This document shows positions 43,536-52,125 of a stretch of 64,000 nt of DNA, piece after piece. The stretch's first letter is position 1. Every line of letters begins with the position of its first letter. The stretch spans positions 1,488,001 through 1,552,000 of the forward strand of contig NZ_CP107772.1 in the NCBI RefSeq assembly GCF_036345155.1. The letters run 5' to 3'. The position numbers were made by a program, and so were the translations under genes. The stretch is from Streptomyces sp. NBC_00582 (GTDB taxonomy: Bacteria > Actinomycetota > Actinomycetes > Streptomycetales > Streptomycetaceae). The notes below the pieces were generated by a model. That model did no database searches. It worked only from the letters and a program-made list of their open reading frames with translations, and was not told where the DNA came from.

Positions 43536-44342
43536 GTGCAGTTCCGCCAACAGGCCCTCGCCAAGCTCCAGTCACCGGAGGAACTCGACCTGCCGGTGCG
43601 TTTCGCGCGCCCACAGGGCCGGCTGGTGCTGGCCGTGACCGTCGCCGTCCTGGCGGCCGCCTCCGGGTGGGCGGTGACCGGCTCGGTCGCCTCCACGGTG
43701 AGCGCGCCCGCCGTCCTCACCCACGGCGAGGGCAGCTACCTCCTGCAGAGCCCGGCCGCCGGCCAGGTCACCGCCGTCCTCGCCAAGGAGGGCGAACGGC
43801 TGCCCGCCGACTCCCCCGTGCTGAAGGTCCGTACGGCCGACGGGGAGGCCGTCGTGCGCACGGTCGCCGCGGGCCGGATCACCGCCCTCGCCGTCACGCT
43901 CGGCCAGATCCTCTCCACCGGCGCGAACGTCGCGGCCGTGGAGAAGGTCGCGGGCGCCGACGACCCGCTGTACGCGACGGTGTACGTACCGGCCCGGAAC
44001 GCCGCGTCGATCCCCGAGGACGCGGCCGTCGACCTGACCGTGCAGACCGTGCCCGCCCAGGAGTACGGCGTGCTGCGCGGCCATGTGAAGTCGGTGGACC
44101 GTACGGCCCAGTCGGCGCAGCAGATCTCCGCGTTCCTCGGCGACAGCCGGCTCGGCGAGCAGTTCACCGAGGACGGACGTCCGGTGGCGGTGCTCGTACG
44201 GCTCGACACGTCGGCGTCCACGAAGAGCGGCTACCGGTGGTCGTCGGCGGACGGGCCGCCGTACACGATCGGTTCCATGACCATGGCCACCGGTTCGATC
44301 CGGCTGGCCGACCAGCGCCCCGTCGATTGGCTGCTTCCGTGA
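43536..44342 (+). CDS. HlyD-like secretion protein of an NHLP/NHLM bacteriocin export system
   Basis: The 268-residue protein opens with FRQQALAKLQSPEELDLP, the hallmark N-terminus of NHLM-type secretion proteins, then a single membrane helix (LVLAVTVAVLAAASGWAV). A biotinyl-lipoyl-like barrel follows (SPAAGQVTAVLAKEGERL, VAAGRITALAVTLGQIL). It bridges the ABC transporter and the cell envelope, though this is a Gram-positive host without an outer membrane. GTG start. Its stop overlaps the next gene's start by 4 bp (GTGA). Adaptor proteins of this type occur almost only with peptide exporters, which supports the function of the locus. Confidence 0.88.
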   Translation: MQFRQQALAKLQSPEELDLPVRFARPQGRLVLAVTVAVLAAASGWAVTGSVASTVSAPAVLTHGEGSYLLQSPAAGQVTAVLAKEGERLPADSPVLKVRTADGEAVVRTVAAGRITALAVTLGQILSTGANVAAVEKVAGADDPLYATVYVPARNAASIPEDAAVDLTVQTVPAQEYGVLRGHVKSVDRTAQSAQQISAFLGDSRLGEQFTEDGRPVAVLVRLDTSASTKSGYRWSSADGPPYTIGSMTMATGSIRLADQRPVDWLLP

Positions 44343-46561
44343 CCACCGCCGAGCGGACCCGGAGCCGACGGCGCGCGGCGCCGCCCCGGCGCACGGTCCC
44401 CAGGAGCCGTACGAAGACGGTCCGCACCCCGACCGTGCTGCAGATGGAGGCCGTGGAGTGCGGCGCCGCCTCCCTCGCGATGGTCCTCGGCCACTACGGC
44501 CGGCATGTCCCGCTGGAGGAACTGCGCATCGCGTGCGGTGTCTCGCGCGACGGCTCGCGCGCCGGCAACCTGCTGAAGGCGGCGCGGGGTTACGGCCTGA
44601 CGGCCAAGGGCATGCAGATGGACCTGGCGGCCCTCGCCGAGGTGAGGGCGCCCGCCATCCTGTTCTGGGAGTTCAACCACTACGTCGTCTACGACGGCAT
44701 GGGCCGCCGCTTCGGCCGCCGGGGCGTGTACGTCAACGACCCCGGCAAGGGGCGGCGGTTCGTGCCGATGGAGGACTTCGACGGCAGCTTCACCGGTGTC
44801 GTGCTGGTGCTGGAGCCCGGCGAGGGGTTCGAACGCGGCGGACGCCGGCCGGGGGTGCTGGGCGCGATGCCGGCCCGGCTGCGCGGCACGGCGGGCACCC
44901 TGCCGGCCGCGGTGCTGGCGAGTCTGCTGCTGGTGCTGGTCGGTGCCGCCGTCCCGGCGCTGAGCCGGACCTACATCGACCTGTTCCTGATCGGCGGTCA
45001 GACCTCGCTGCTGGGGGTGCTGTTCGCGTCCATGGGCACCTGTGTCCTGCTGACGGTCGCGCTGACCTGGCTGCAACAGGCCAACCTGCACCACGGCCGC
45101 ATCATCTCCTCCACGCTCTCCAGCGCCCGGTTCCTGCGCCATCTGCTGCGGCTGCCGGTGACGTTCTTCTCCCAGCGCAGCCCGGCCGACCTGGTGCAGC
45201 GCCTCCAGTCGAACGACGCCGTCGCCGAGACCCTCGCCCGCGATCTGGCCTCGGCGGGCGTGGACGCGATCGTCGTCGTCCTGTACGCGGTCCTCCTCTA
45301 CACCTACGACCCGCAGCTCACGTTCGTCGGCATCGGTGTGGCGCTGCTGAACGTCGTCGCCATGCGGATCGTGGTCCGGATGCGCGCGACCCGGACGGCG
45401 AAGCTGCGCGCGGACACCGCACGGCTCACCAACACGGCGTACACCGGGCTGCAGTTGATCGAGACGATGAAGGCGACCGGCGGGGAGGACGGCTACTTCC
45501 GCAAGTGGGCGGGGCAGCACGCCACCACGCTGGAGGAGCAGCAGCGGCTCGGGGTGCCGAGCGCCTGGCTGGGCGTGGTCGCGCCGACGCTCGCCACCCT
45601 CAACAGCGCGCTGATCCTGTGGATCGGCGGGATGCGGGCCATCGAGGGCCATGTCTCCGTGGGGCTGCTGGTCGCCTTCCAGGCGCTGGTCGCCCGTTTC
45701 ACGGCGCCGCTGACCCGCCTCAACGGGGTGGCGGGCCGGATCCAGGACTTCGCGGCGGACGTGGCCCGGCTCAAGGACGTGGAGAGCTTCCGCGCCGACC
45801 CGCTCTACGACCGTCGCACGGGCGCCGACTCCACCCGCCGGCTCCGGGGGCATGTCGAGCTGGAGGACGTCACGTTCGGCTACAGCCCGCTGGACAAGCC
45901 CCTGCTGTCGGGGTTCGACCTGAGCGTCGGCCCCGGGCAGCAGGTGGCGCTGGTCGGCGGCTCGGGCAGCGGGAAGTCGACGGTCTCCCGGCTGCTGTCC
46001 GGTCTGTACACGCCCTGGGAGGGCGTGATCCGGATCGACGGACAGCGGCTGGAGGACATCCCGCGCGGGGCGCTCGCCTCCTCCGTCTCCTTCGTCGACC
46101 AGGAGGTGTTCCTCTTCGAGGGCACCGTCCGCGACAACGTGGCGCTGTGGGACCCGTCCATCCCGGACGACGCGGTGGTCGAGGCGCTGCGGGACGCGGC
46201 GCTGTACGACGTCGTCATGCGCCGGCCCGGCGGCATCACCGCCAGGGTCGAGCAGGACGGCCGCAACTTCTCCGGTGGTCAGCGTCAACGCCTGGAGATC
46301 GCGCGGGCGTTGGTGCGCAGGCCCAGCATCCTCGTCCTGGACGAGGTGACGAGCGCGCTGGACGCGGAGACGGAGCTGGTCGTGATGGACAACCTGCGCC
46401 GGCGCGGCTGCGCCTGTGTGGTGATCGCCCATCGGCTGAGCACGGTCCGCGACAGCGACGAGATCGTGGTGCTCCAGCACGGCACGATCGTCGAGCGCGG
46501 GCGGCACGAGGACCTCGTCGCGCGCGGCGGGGCGTACGCGGCGCTGGTCAGGGAGCGGTGA
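44339..46561 (+). CDS. Peptidase-containing ABC transporter (C39 PCAT, NHLP type)
   Basis: The 740-residue protein has an N-terminal C39 protease (catalytic Cys41 in VECGAASLAMVLGHYGRH, His in FNHYVVYDG, Asp in VNDPGKGRRF), a six-helix exporter domain (about 180-470) and an ATPase with Walker A GGSGSGKST, signature FSGGQRQRLEIARAL, Walker B LVLDEVTS and H-loop AHRLST. C39 domains cut double-glycine leaders during export, exactly what the small peptide carries. The preceding 30 residues are basic. It is coupled by 4-bp overlaps to both neighbours. It probably heterodimerises with the next ABC protein. Confidence 0.93.
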   Translation: MTTAERTRSRRRAAPPRRTVPRSRTKTVRTPTVLQMEAVECGAASLAMVLGHYGRHVPLEELRIACGVSRDGSRAGNLLKAARGYGLTAKGMQMDLAALAEVRAPAILFWEFNHYVVYDGMGRRFGRRGVYVNDPGKGRRFVPMEDFDGSFTGVVLVLEPGEGFERGGRRPGVLGAMPARLRGTAGTLPAAVLASLLLVLVGAAVPALSRTYIDLFLIGGQTSLLGVLFASMGTCVLLTVALTWLQQANLHHGRIISSTLSSARFLRHLLRLPVTFFSQRSPADLVQRLQSNDAVAETLARDLASAGVDAIVVVLYAVLLYTYDPQLTFVGIGVALLNVVAMRIVVRMRATRTAKLRADTARLTNTAYTGLQLIETMKATGGEDGYFRKWAGQHATTLEEQQRLGVPSAWLGVVAPTLATLNSALILWIGGMRAIEGHVSVGLLVAFQALVARFTAPLTRLNGVAGRIQDFAADVARLKDVESFRADPLYDRRTGADSTRRLRGHVELEDVTFGYSPLDKPLLSGFDLSVGPGQQVALVGGSGSGKSTVSRLLSGLYTPWEGVIRIDGQRLEDIPRGALASSVSFVDQEVFLFEGTVRDNVALWDPSIPDDAVVEALRDAALYDVVMRRPGGITARVEQDGRNFSGGQRQRLEIARALVRRPSILVLDEVTSALDAETELVVMDNLRRRGCACVVIAHRLSTVRDSDEIVVLQHGTIVERGRHEDLVARGGAYAALVRER

Positions 46562-49374
46562 GTCCCGTGCAGGACGGTGATGTCGTCCTCGGCGCGCTGG
46601 GCGGGACGGGTGCGCGCGTCGACTGCGCCGGCTTCGGCCGCCTCGACCTCGAGGGCCCCCAGGTGCTGTGGCTGGTCACGTCCGGTGCCCTGGACCTGTT
46701 CGCGGTGGACGCCGAACAGCAGGGCCACTGGCACCACCTGGGCCGTCTGGAGGCGGGCGCGCTGCTGCTCGGTCCGGTCTCCGGGCCGCAACACACCCTG
46801 ATCGCCCGCCCGTCGCGCGACTGTGTGGTGCACCGCATCGGTCTGCGCGAGCTGTACCGGCCCGCCGGCACCCAGACCTGGTCCTACGACGAGTACGGCA
46901 ACCCGCGGTACGTGCCGCCGACGTCGAGCCCGCTGGAGTACGCGCTCGCGCTCGGCGTCGGCCGCGGTCTGACCGTCCTCTTCCAGGCACCGACGGCCTC
47001 GGAGCAGCCGGCCGAGGTGACCGACGACGACGTGTTCTGGATGCAGGTCCCGCCGGGGAGCGTGCGGTACGGCTCCCTCTACGGCGCGGAGGCGGCCGCC
47101 GACCTGCTGATGGACCCGGCGGTGTGGCAGAGCATGGTCGACCAGCAGTACCGCCTGCTGACCACGCTGGACCGCTGGATCGAGCAGGTGGAGCGCACCC
47201 ACGAGACGCGTGCCGCCGCCGGGATCAAGGCGGGCGAGGCGGTCCGGGCGCAGGCCGACCGGACCCTGCTCGCCGCGATCGGCGGCAAGGGGGGCCGGCG
47301 CACCACGCCCGCCGACGCGGACGCCACCTTCGCCGCCTGCCGGCTGGTCGCCGAGGCGGCCGGGATCGTCCTCGCGGAGCCCGCGCGGGCGGGGGCCGGT
47401 GACGACCGTCTCGACCCGGTCGAGCAGGTGGCCCTGGCCTCCCGGGTGCGTACCCGTGCGGTACGGCTCGACGGGCGCTGGTGGCGCGACGACGTGGGCC
47501 CGCTGGTCGGCCACCGGGCGCTGTCCGGGGCCCCGGTCGCGCTGCTCTGGCGGCGCGGCGGGTATGTCGCCGTCCACCCGGCGACCGGGCGGGAGACCCC
47601 GGTCGAGAAGGCGAACGCCGAGGAGTTCGAGCCGCGGGCCGTGATGTTCTACCGGCCGCTGCCCGAACGGGGTTTGAGCCCGCTGGGCCTGCTGCGGTTC
47701 AGCATGCGCGGCACCGGCGGCGATCTGGGCAACATGCTGCTGAGCGGGCTGGTGACGGTGGCGATCGGGGCGCTGGTGCCGATCGCGACGGGCAAGGTGC
47801 TCGGCGCGTACGTGCCGAGGGCACAGGCGGGGGCGATCGCGCAGATGTGTCTGGCCGTGATGGTCAGCGGGGTGGTCGCGGCGGCGTTCCTGCTGTTGCA
47901 GAACCTCACCATCCTGCGGCTGGAGGGCCGGATCGAGTCGACGCTCCAACCGGCCGTGTGGGACCGGCTGTTGAGGCTGCCGACGACGTTCTTCGCCGAG
48001 CGGTCCACGGGTGAGCTGGCCAGTGCCGCCATGGGCGTCAGCGCGATCCGCCGGCTGCTGGCGGGGCTCGGCCCCTCGGTGGCGCAGTCGGTGACCGTCG
48101 GCGCGATGAACCTGGGGCTGCTGCTGTGGTACAGCGTGCCGATGGCGCTGGCGGCGATCGGCATGCTCGTCGTGATCGCGGGGGTGTTCCTGGGGCTCGG
48201 GCTGTGGCAGGTGCGGTGGCAGCGGCGGCTGGTGGTGCTCTCCAACCAGCTCAACAACCAGGCGTTCCAGACCCTGCGGGGTCTGCCGAAGCTGCGGGTG
48301 GCGGCCGCCGAGAACTACGCGTACGCGGCCTGGGCGGAACGGTTCGCGCGCAGCCGTGAGCTCCAGCAGCGGCTCGGCCGGATCAAGAACCTCACCACCG
48401 TGCTGGGCGCGGTGTACCTGCCGCTGTGTTCCCTGCTGATGTTCATGCTGCTGGCCGGTCCGGCGCGCGGCGCGCTGTCGGCGGCGGACTTCCTCACCTT
48501 CAACACGTCGATGACACTGCTGCTGACCTCGGTCACCTCGCTGACCGGCGCCTTCGTGGCGGCGGTGGGCGCGCTGCCGCTGTTCGAGGAGATCCGCCCG
48601 GTGCTGGAGGCGACGCCGGAGGTCCGCTCGGCGAGCACCCGGCCGGCCCCGCTCTCCGGCGCCCTGGAGGCCCGGCGGCTCTCCTTCCGCTACTCCGACG
48701 ACGGCCCGCTCGTCCTCGACGACGTCTCCTTCGAGGTCCGGCCGGGCGAGTTCGTGGCGGTCGTCGGCCCCAGCGGCTGCGGCAAGTCGACGCTGCTGCG
48801 TCTGCTCATCGGCTTCGACAGGCCGGTCTCGGGCAGTGTCCTCTACGACGGCCAGGACCTGGCCGCCCTCGACCGGTCGGCGGTGCGCCGGAGTTGCGGT
48901 GTGGTGCTGCAGCACGCGCAGCCGTTCACCGGGTCGATCCTGGACGTCATCTGCGGCACCGAGGCCTACACCCCGGAGGAGGCGATGGCGGCCGCCGAAC
49001 TGGCGGGGCTCGCGGAGGACATCCGGCGGATGCCGATGGGGCTGCACACCATCGTCTCCGGCAGCGGCTCGGTCTCCGGCGGCCAGCGCCAGCGGCTGAT
49101 GATCGCCCAGGCCCTCATCCGCCGGCCGCGCATCCTGTTCTTCGACGAGGCGACCAGCGCCCTGGACAACGACACCCAGCGCACGGTCATGGAGAGCACC
49201 CGCAAGCTGAACGCCACCCGGATCGTCATCGCCCACCGGCTGTCGACGGTGCTGGACGCCGACCGGGTCGTCGTGATGGAGAACGGGAAGATCACCCAGC
49301 AGGGGCCGCCCGCCCGGCTCCTCGCGGACACGGGCGGGCGGCTGCACGAGCTGGTGCGACGGCAGTTGACGTAG
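46558..49374 (+). CDS. NHLP-type bacteriocin export ABC transporter, permease-ATPase without peptidase
   Basis: The 938-residue protein has an N-terminal region of about 370 residues without known motif (contains QTWSYDEYGNPRYVPPTSS and WFR-like WWRDDVGPLVGH). Next come a six-helix exporter domain (about 400-680) and an ATPase with Walker A GPSGCGKST, signature VSGGQRQRLMIAQAL, Walker B LFFDEATS and H-loop AHRLST. This long N-terminus marks the second ABC partner of NHLM/NHLP systems. It starts at GTG overlapping the upstream stop. The pair most likely works as a heterodimer, the first subunit cutting the leader. No downstream gene shares the strand before 50.4 kb. Confidence 0.9.
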   Translation: MSPVQDGDVVLGALGGTGARVDCAGFGRLDLEGPQVLWLVTSGALDLFAVDAEQQGHWHHLGRLEAGALLLGPVSGPQHTLIARPSRDCVVHRIGLRELYRPAGTQTWSYDEYGNPRYVPPTSSPLEYALALGVGRGLTVLFQAPTASEQPAEVTDDDVFWMQVPPGSVRYGSLYGAEAAADLLMDPAVWQSMVDQQYRLLTTLDRWIEQVERTHETRAAAGIKAGEAVRAQADRTLLAAIGGKGGRRTTPADADATFAACRLVAEAAGIVLAEPARAGAGDDRLDPVEQVALASRVRTRAVRLDGRWWRDDVGPLVGHRALSGAPVALLWRRGGYVAVHPATGRETPVEKANAEEFEPRAVMFYRPLPERGLSPLGLLRFSMRGTGGDLGNMLLSGLVTVAIGALVPIATGKVLGAYVPRAQAGAIAQMCLAVMVSGVVAAAFLLLQNLTILRLEGRIESTLQPAVWDRLLRLPTTFFAERSTGELASAAMGVSAIRRLLAGLGPSVAQSVTVGAMNLGLLLWYSVPMALAAIGMLVVIAGVFLGLGLWQVRWQRRLVVLSNQLNNQAFQTLRGLPKLRVAAAENYAYAAWAERFARSRELQQRLGRIKNLTTVLGAVYLPLCSLLMFMLLAGPARGALSAADFLTFNTSMTLLLTSVTSLTGAFVAAVGALPLFEEIRPVLEATPEVRSASTRPAPLSGALEARRLSFRYSDDGPLVLDDVSFEVRPGEFVAVVGPSGCGKSTLLRLLIGFDRPVSGSVLYDGQDLAALDRSAVRRSCGVVLQHAQPFTGSILDVICGTEAYTPEEAMAAAELAGLAEDIRRMPMGLHTIVSGSGSVSGGQRQRLMIAQALIRRPRILFFDEATSALDNDTQRTVMESTRKLNATRIVIAHRLSTVLDADRVVVMENGKITQQGPPARLLADTGGRLHELVRRQLT

Positions 49375-49403
49375 CCTCAGGAGACTGTGGGGGCCGCCGT
49401 GGA

Positions 49404-50324
49404 TCAGGTCGCTCCGGGCACCGGCGCCCCGGAGGGGAAGCCGGCCGCGAGACAGGCCCGGTAGTACGCCTCCCAGGATCGGGTGCCCCCGTCCGGTGCG
49501 GCCGCCGGACCACCCGCCGCCCTGGTGTCCAGCGCGGCCAGGCACACCTCCCAGCCGGCGGCGTTGCGCGCGGCGGCGTCGGCGCGTTCCAGGACGTCGG
49601 TGAGGGTGAGGCGGGTGCGTTCGTCGCCGTCGGGTTCGAGATCGAAGTGGAGTTCGTCGCCGCCCCAGGCGAAGGACAGATGGCTGAGCGCGTCCACCGC
49701 GAGGACCCTGCCGGTCGACTCGGGCAGGTTCGGATCCCCGCTGAAGTGGATCGTGCCGCCGGGACGCAGGTCCACCGCCACCCGGGACGGGAACCAGTGG
49801 GCCAGTTCGGCCGGGTCGGTGACGAACCGCCAGACGCGGGCGACCGGATGGGCGTAGGTGCGGGTGAAGCGGACCGCGGGCCGTCCGTCGTCCAGGGTGA
49901 GATGGACGCCCGTGAGGTCGGAGGGGTCCACGCCGTACTGCTCCCGGCCGTACAGGTGGAGCTGGATGCCGTCGGGGTCGTCGAAGACGAGCAGCGGGCC
50001 GAGGGTGGCCTCGATCAGGGGGGAGTGCGGGACGCCGAGCGCGTCGAGGTGGGCGGCCCAGGCCTCGACCGCGGCCCGGTCGCGGACCGCGAAGCTCACG
50101 GGATCGAAGTTCCGGCAGCCGAGGGCCGCCTCCGGGTTGACCCGGAGGGCGAGCAGGGTGTCCCCCAGCCCCGGGAGCGGGCCGCCGACCCCGCGCAGCA
50201 CACCCTCGGCGTCGGGGAACTCGAGGGTGACCCGGAAGCCGAGGACCCTGGCGTACCAGTCGCGGGCCCGGTCGAGGTCGGTGACGGGGATCTTCACATG
50301 GTGGATTCCGGCGAGTTCCGGCAT
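49404..50324 (-). CDS. Fusion protein: VOC (glyoxalase-like) domain plus SRPBCC/AHSA1 domain
   Basis: The 306-residue protein joins an N-terminal glyoxalase-like fold (HHVKIPVTDLDRARDWYARVL, ending FDDPDGIQLHLYG) to a C-terminal AHSA1-type START-like domain (VRFTRTYAHPVARVWRFVTDP, then HWFPSRVAVDLRPGG). The first domain often binds metal and small molecules, for example drugs, and the second binds hydrophobic ligands. Such fusions in Streptomyces are of unknown role, possibly resistance. The ATG at 50324 agrees with the fold. It is convergent with the export operon at 49374, 29 bp from stop to stop. Confidence 0.85.
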   Translation of the reverse strand: MPELAGIHHVKIPVTDLDRARDWYARVLGFRVTLEFPDAEGVLRGVGGPLPGLGDTLLALRVNPEAALGCRNFDPVSFAVRDRAAVEAWAAHLDALGVPHSPLIEATLGPLLVFDDPDGIQLHLYGREQYGVDPSDLTGVHLTLDDGRPAVRFTRTYAHPVARVWRFVTDPAELAHWFPSRVAVDLRPGGTIHFSGDPNLPESTGRVLAVDALSHLSFAWGGDELHFDLEPDGDERTRLTLTDVLERADAAARNAAGWEVCLAALDTRAAGGPAAAPDGGTRSWEAYYRACLAAGFPSGAPVPGAT

Positions 50325-50362
50325 GGGGTCCACGCTACGGCCGCCCCGGCGACCCCCGCTAA

Positions 50363-50421
50363 CGAAACTTTGCCGTTTCGCTGAAAGTGGTCTAGCCTCG
50401 ATGTGTACGAAACAGTTTCGT
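50363..50421. promoter_or_regulatory. Two palindromic operators upstream of the MFS exporter
   Basis: acgaaacagtttcgt (50407-50421) is a perfect inverted repeat (acgaaac-a-gtttcgt). The same half-site recurs as cgaaac...gtttcg at 50363-50380 with a 6-nt spacer. TetR repressors of drug exporters typically bind GAAACnGTTTC-like sites. No TetR gene is adjacent. Confidence 0.6.
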
Positions 50422-50479
50422 TTACGTGTTCTTTGCCCTGCCTGCTCCCACCGCACCGAACGCCCTGGAGTGGTTCCCC

Positions 50480-51979
50480 ATGTCCTCGAAGACCTTGACG
50501 GACGGCGCCCGCACGGGCGCCGAGCCGGCGCCGCCCGCTTCCACCAGGAAGTGGTGGATCCTCGCGGTCGTCGCCCTGGCCCAGCTCATGGTGGTGCTGG
50601 ACGCCACCATCGTGAACATCGCCCTCCCCTCGGCCCAGGCGGACCTCGGGTTCTCCGACGGCAACCGGCAGTGGATCGTCACCGCGTACGCGCTGGCGTT
50701 CGCCTCGCTGCTGCTGCTCGGCGGCCGGATCGCGGACCTCTTCGGCCGCAAGACCGCCTTCCTCGTCGGGGTCGTCGGCTTCGCCGCGGTCTCCGCGCTG
50801 GGCGGCGCCGCCACCAACTTCGAGATGCTCGTCACCGCCCGTGCCCTCCAGGGCGCCTTCGGCGCGCTGCTCGCACCGGCCGCGCTCTCCCTGCTCAACA
50901 CGACGTTCACCGACGCCAAGGAGCGGGCCAAGGCGTTCAGCGTCTACGGCGCCATCGCCGGCGCGGGCGGCGCGGTGGGCCTGCTGCTCGGCGGCATCCT
51001 GACCGACGCCCTGGACTGGCGCTGGACCCTCTACGTCAACGTGGCCATCGCCGTCCTCGCCTTCGCGGGCGGCTGGATCCTGCTGACCAACCACCGCGAC
51101 GCCGGCGGCTCCAAGCTGGACGTCCCCGGCACCGTCCTGGTCGCCGCCGGGCTGTTCTCCCTGGTCTACGGCTTCTCCAACGCCGAGACGCACGACTGGG
51201 GCTCCGCGCTGACCTGGGGCTTCCTGATAGCGGGCGGGGTGCTGCTGGTGGCGTTCGCCTGGTGGCAGACCCGCGCGGAGCACCCGCTGCTGCCGCTGCG
51301 CATCCTGCTCGACCGCAACCGCGCCGCCTCCTTCTTCGCCGTGCTGATCTCCGGTGCGGGCATGTTCGGCGTGTTCCTCTTCCTCACCTACTACCTCCAG
51401 CTCAACCTGGGCTTCAGCCCGACGAAGACCGGTGTGGCGTTCCTGCCGATGGTCGCCGCGCTGATGGTGACGGCACAGGTCGGCACGACGGTCCTGGTGC
51501 CCCGTATGGGACCGAAGGCGGTCATCCCGCTGGGCTTCGCGGTCGCGGCGGCCGGTATGGCCTGGCTGACCGGGATCGGCGTGGGGTCCGACTACACGAG
51601 CGCGGTGCTGCCGCAGCTGGTCGTCACCGGTGTCGGCCTCGGCCTGGTCATGCCGCCCGCCATGCAGATGGCCACCGGCGGGGTCGCCGCCGAGGACGCG
51701 GGCGTGGCGTCCGCGACGGTCAACGCCATGCAGCAGGTGGGCGGTTCGATCGGCACGGCCCTGCTGAACACCCTGGCCGCGAGCGCCGCGACCGACTACC
51801 TGGCCGGCCGGGACGCCACCAGCAAGCTGGTCCAGGCGCAGGCGACCATCGAGAGCTACACCACCGCCTTCTGGTGGTCGGCCGGCCTGTTCACGGCGGG
51901 TGCGCTGATCGCGTTCCTGCTGTTCCGCCGCGGAGTGCCGCAGCAGGACGCGGACGCGGCCCCGGTCGTCCACATGTAG
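50480..51979 (+). CDS. DHA2-type MFS drug:H+ antiporter (14-TM)
   Basis: The 499-residue protein opens at WWILAVVALAQLMVVLDATI with the DHA2 motif LMVVLDATIVNIALP. Motif A, GGRIADLFGRKT, lies between helices 2 and 3, and about 14 hydrophobic segments follow. These proteins expel cationic drugs, dyes and antibiotics. A weak RBS precedes ATG at 50480; an earlier Met in the same frame would add 18 residues and is less likely. Two inverted-repeat operators lie in the promoter. The repressor must come from elsewhere or from a lost neighbour. Substrates cannot be predicted. Confidence 0.92.
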   Translation: MSSKTLTDGARTGAEPAPPASTRKWWILAVVALAQLMVVLDATIVNIALPSAQADLGFSDGNRQWIVTAYALAFASLLLLGGRIADLFGRKTAFLVGVVGFAAVSALGGAATNFEMLVTARALQGAFGALLAPAALSLLNTTFTDAKERAKAFSVYGAIAGAGGAVGLLLGGILTDALDWRWTLYVNVAIAVLAFAGGWILLTNHRDAGGSKLDVPGTVLVAAGLFSLVYGFSNAETHDWGSALTWGFLIAGGVLLVAFAWWQTRAEHPLLPLRILLDRNRAASFFAVLISGAGMFGVFLFLTYYLQLNLGFSPTKTGVAFLPMVAALMVTAQVGTTVLVPRMGPKAVIPLGFAVAAAGMAWLTGIGVGSDYTSAVLPQLVVTGVGLGLVMPPAMQMATGGVAAEDAGVASATVNAMQQVGGSIGTALLNTLAASAATDYLAGRDATSKLVQAQATIESYTTAFWWSAGLFTAGALIAFLLFRRGVPQQDADAAPVVHM

Positions 51980-52032
51980 TCCCTGTGTGAGGGGCACACC
52001 GCCCCGGAGTCCGGGAGCCGCGCCGGGGAACG

Positions 52033-52066
52033 AGGAGCCACCGCCCGTGAGGGAGGTGGCTCCTTT
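52033..52066 (+). terminator. Rho-independent terminator of the MFS gene
   Basis: Stem aggagccacc/ggtggctcct with a 12-nt loop, followed by TTT. Confidence 0.75.
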
Positions 52067-52125
52067 CGTATGCACTCCCGCGTACTCCCGCGTAGGGAAT
52101 CGGCCGTCTGGGTACTCGCCGGGCC

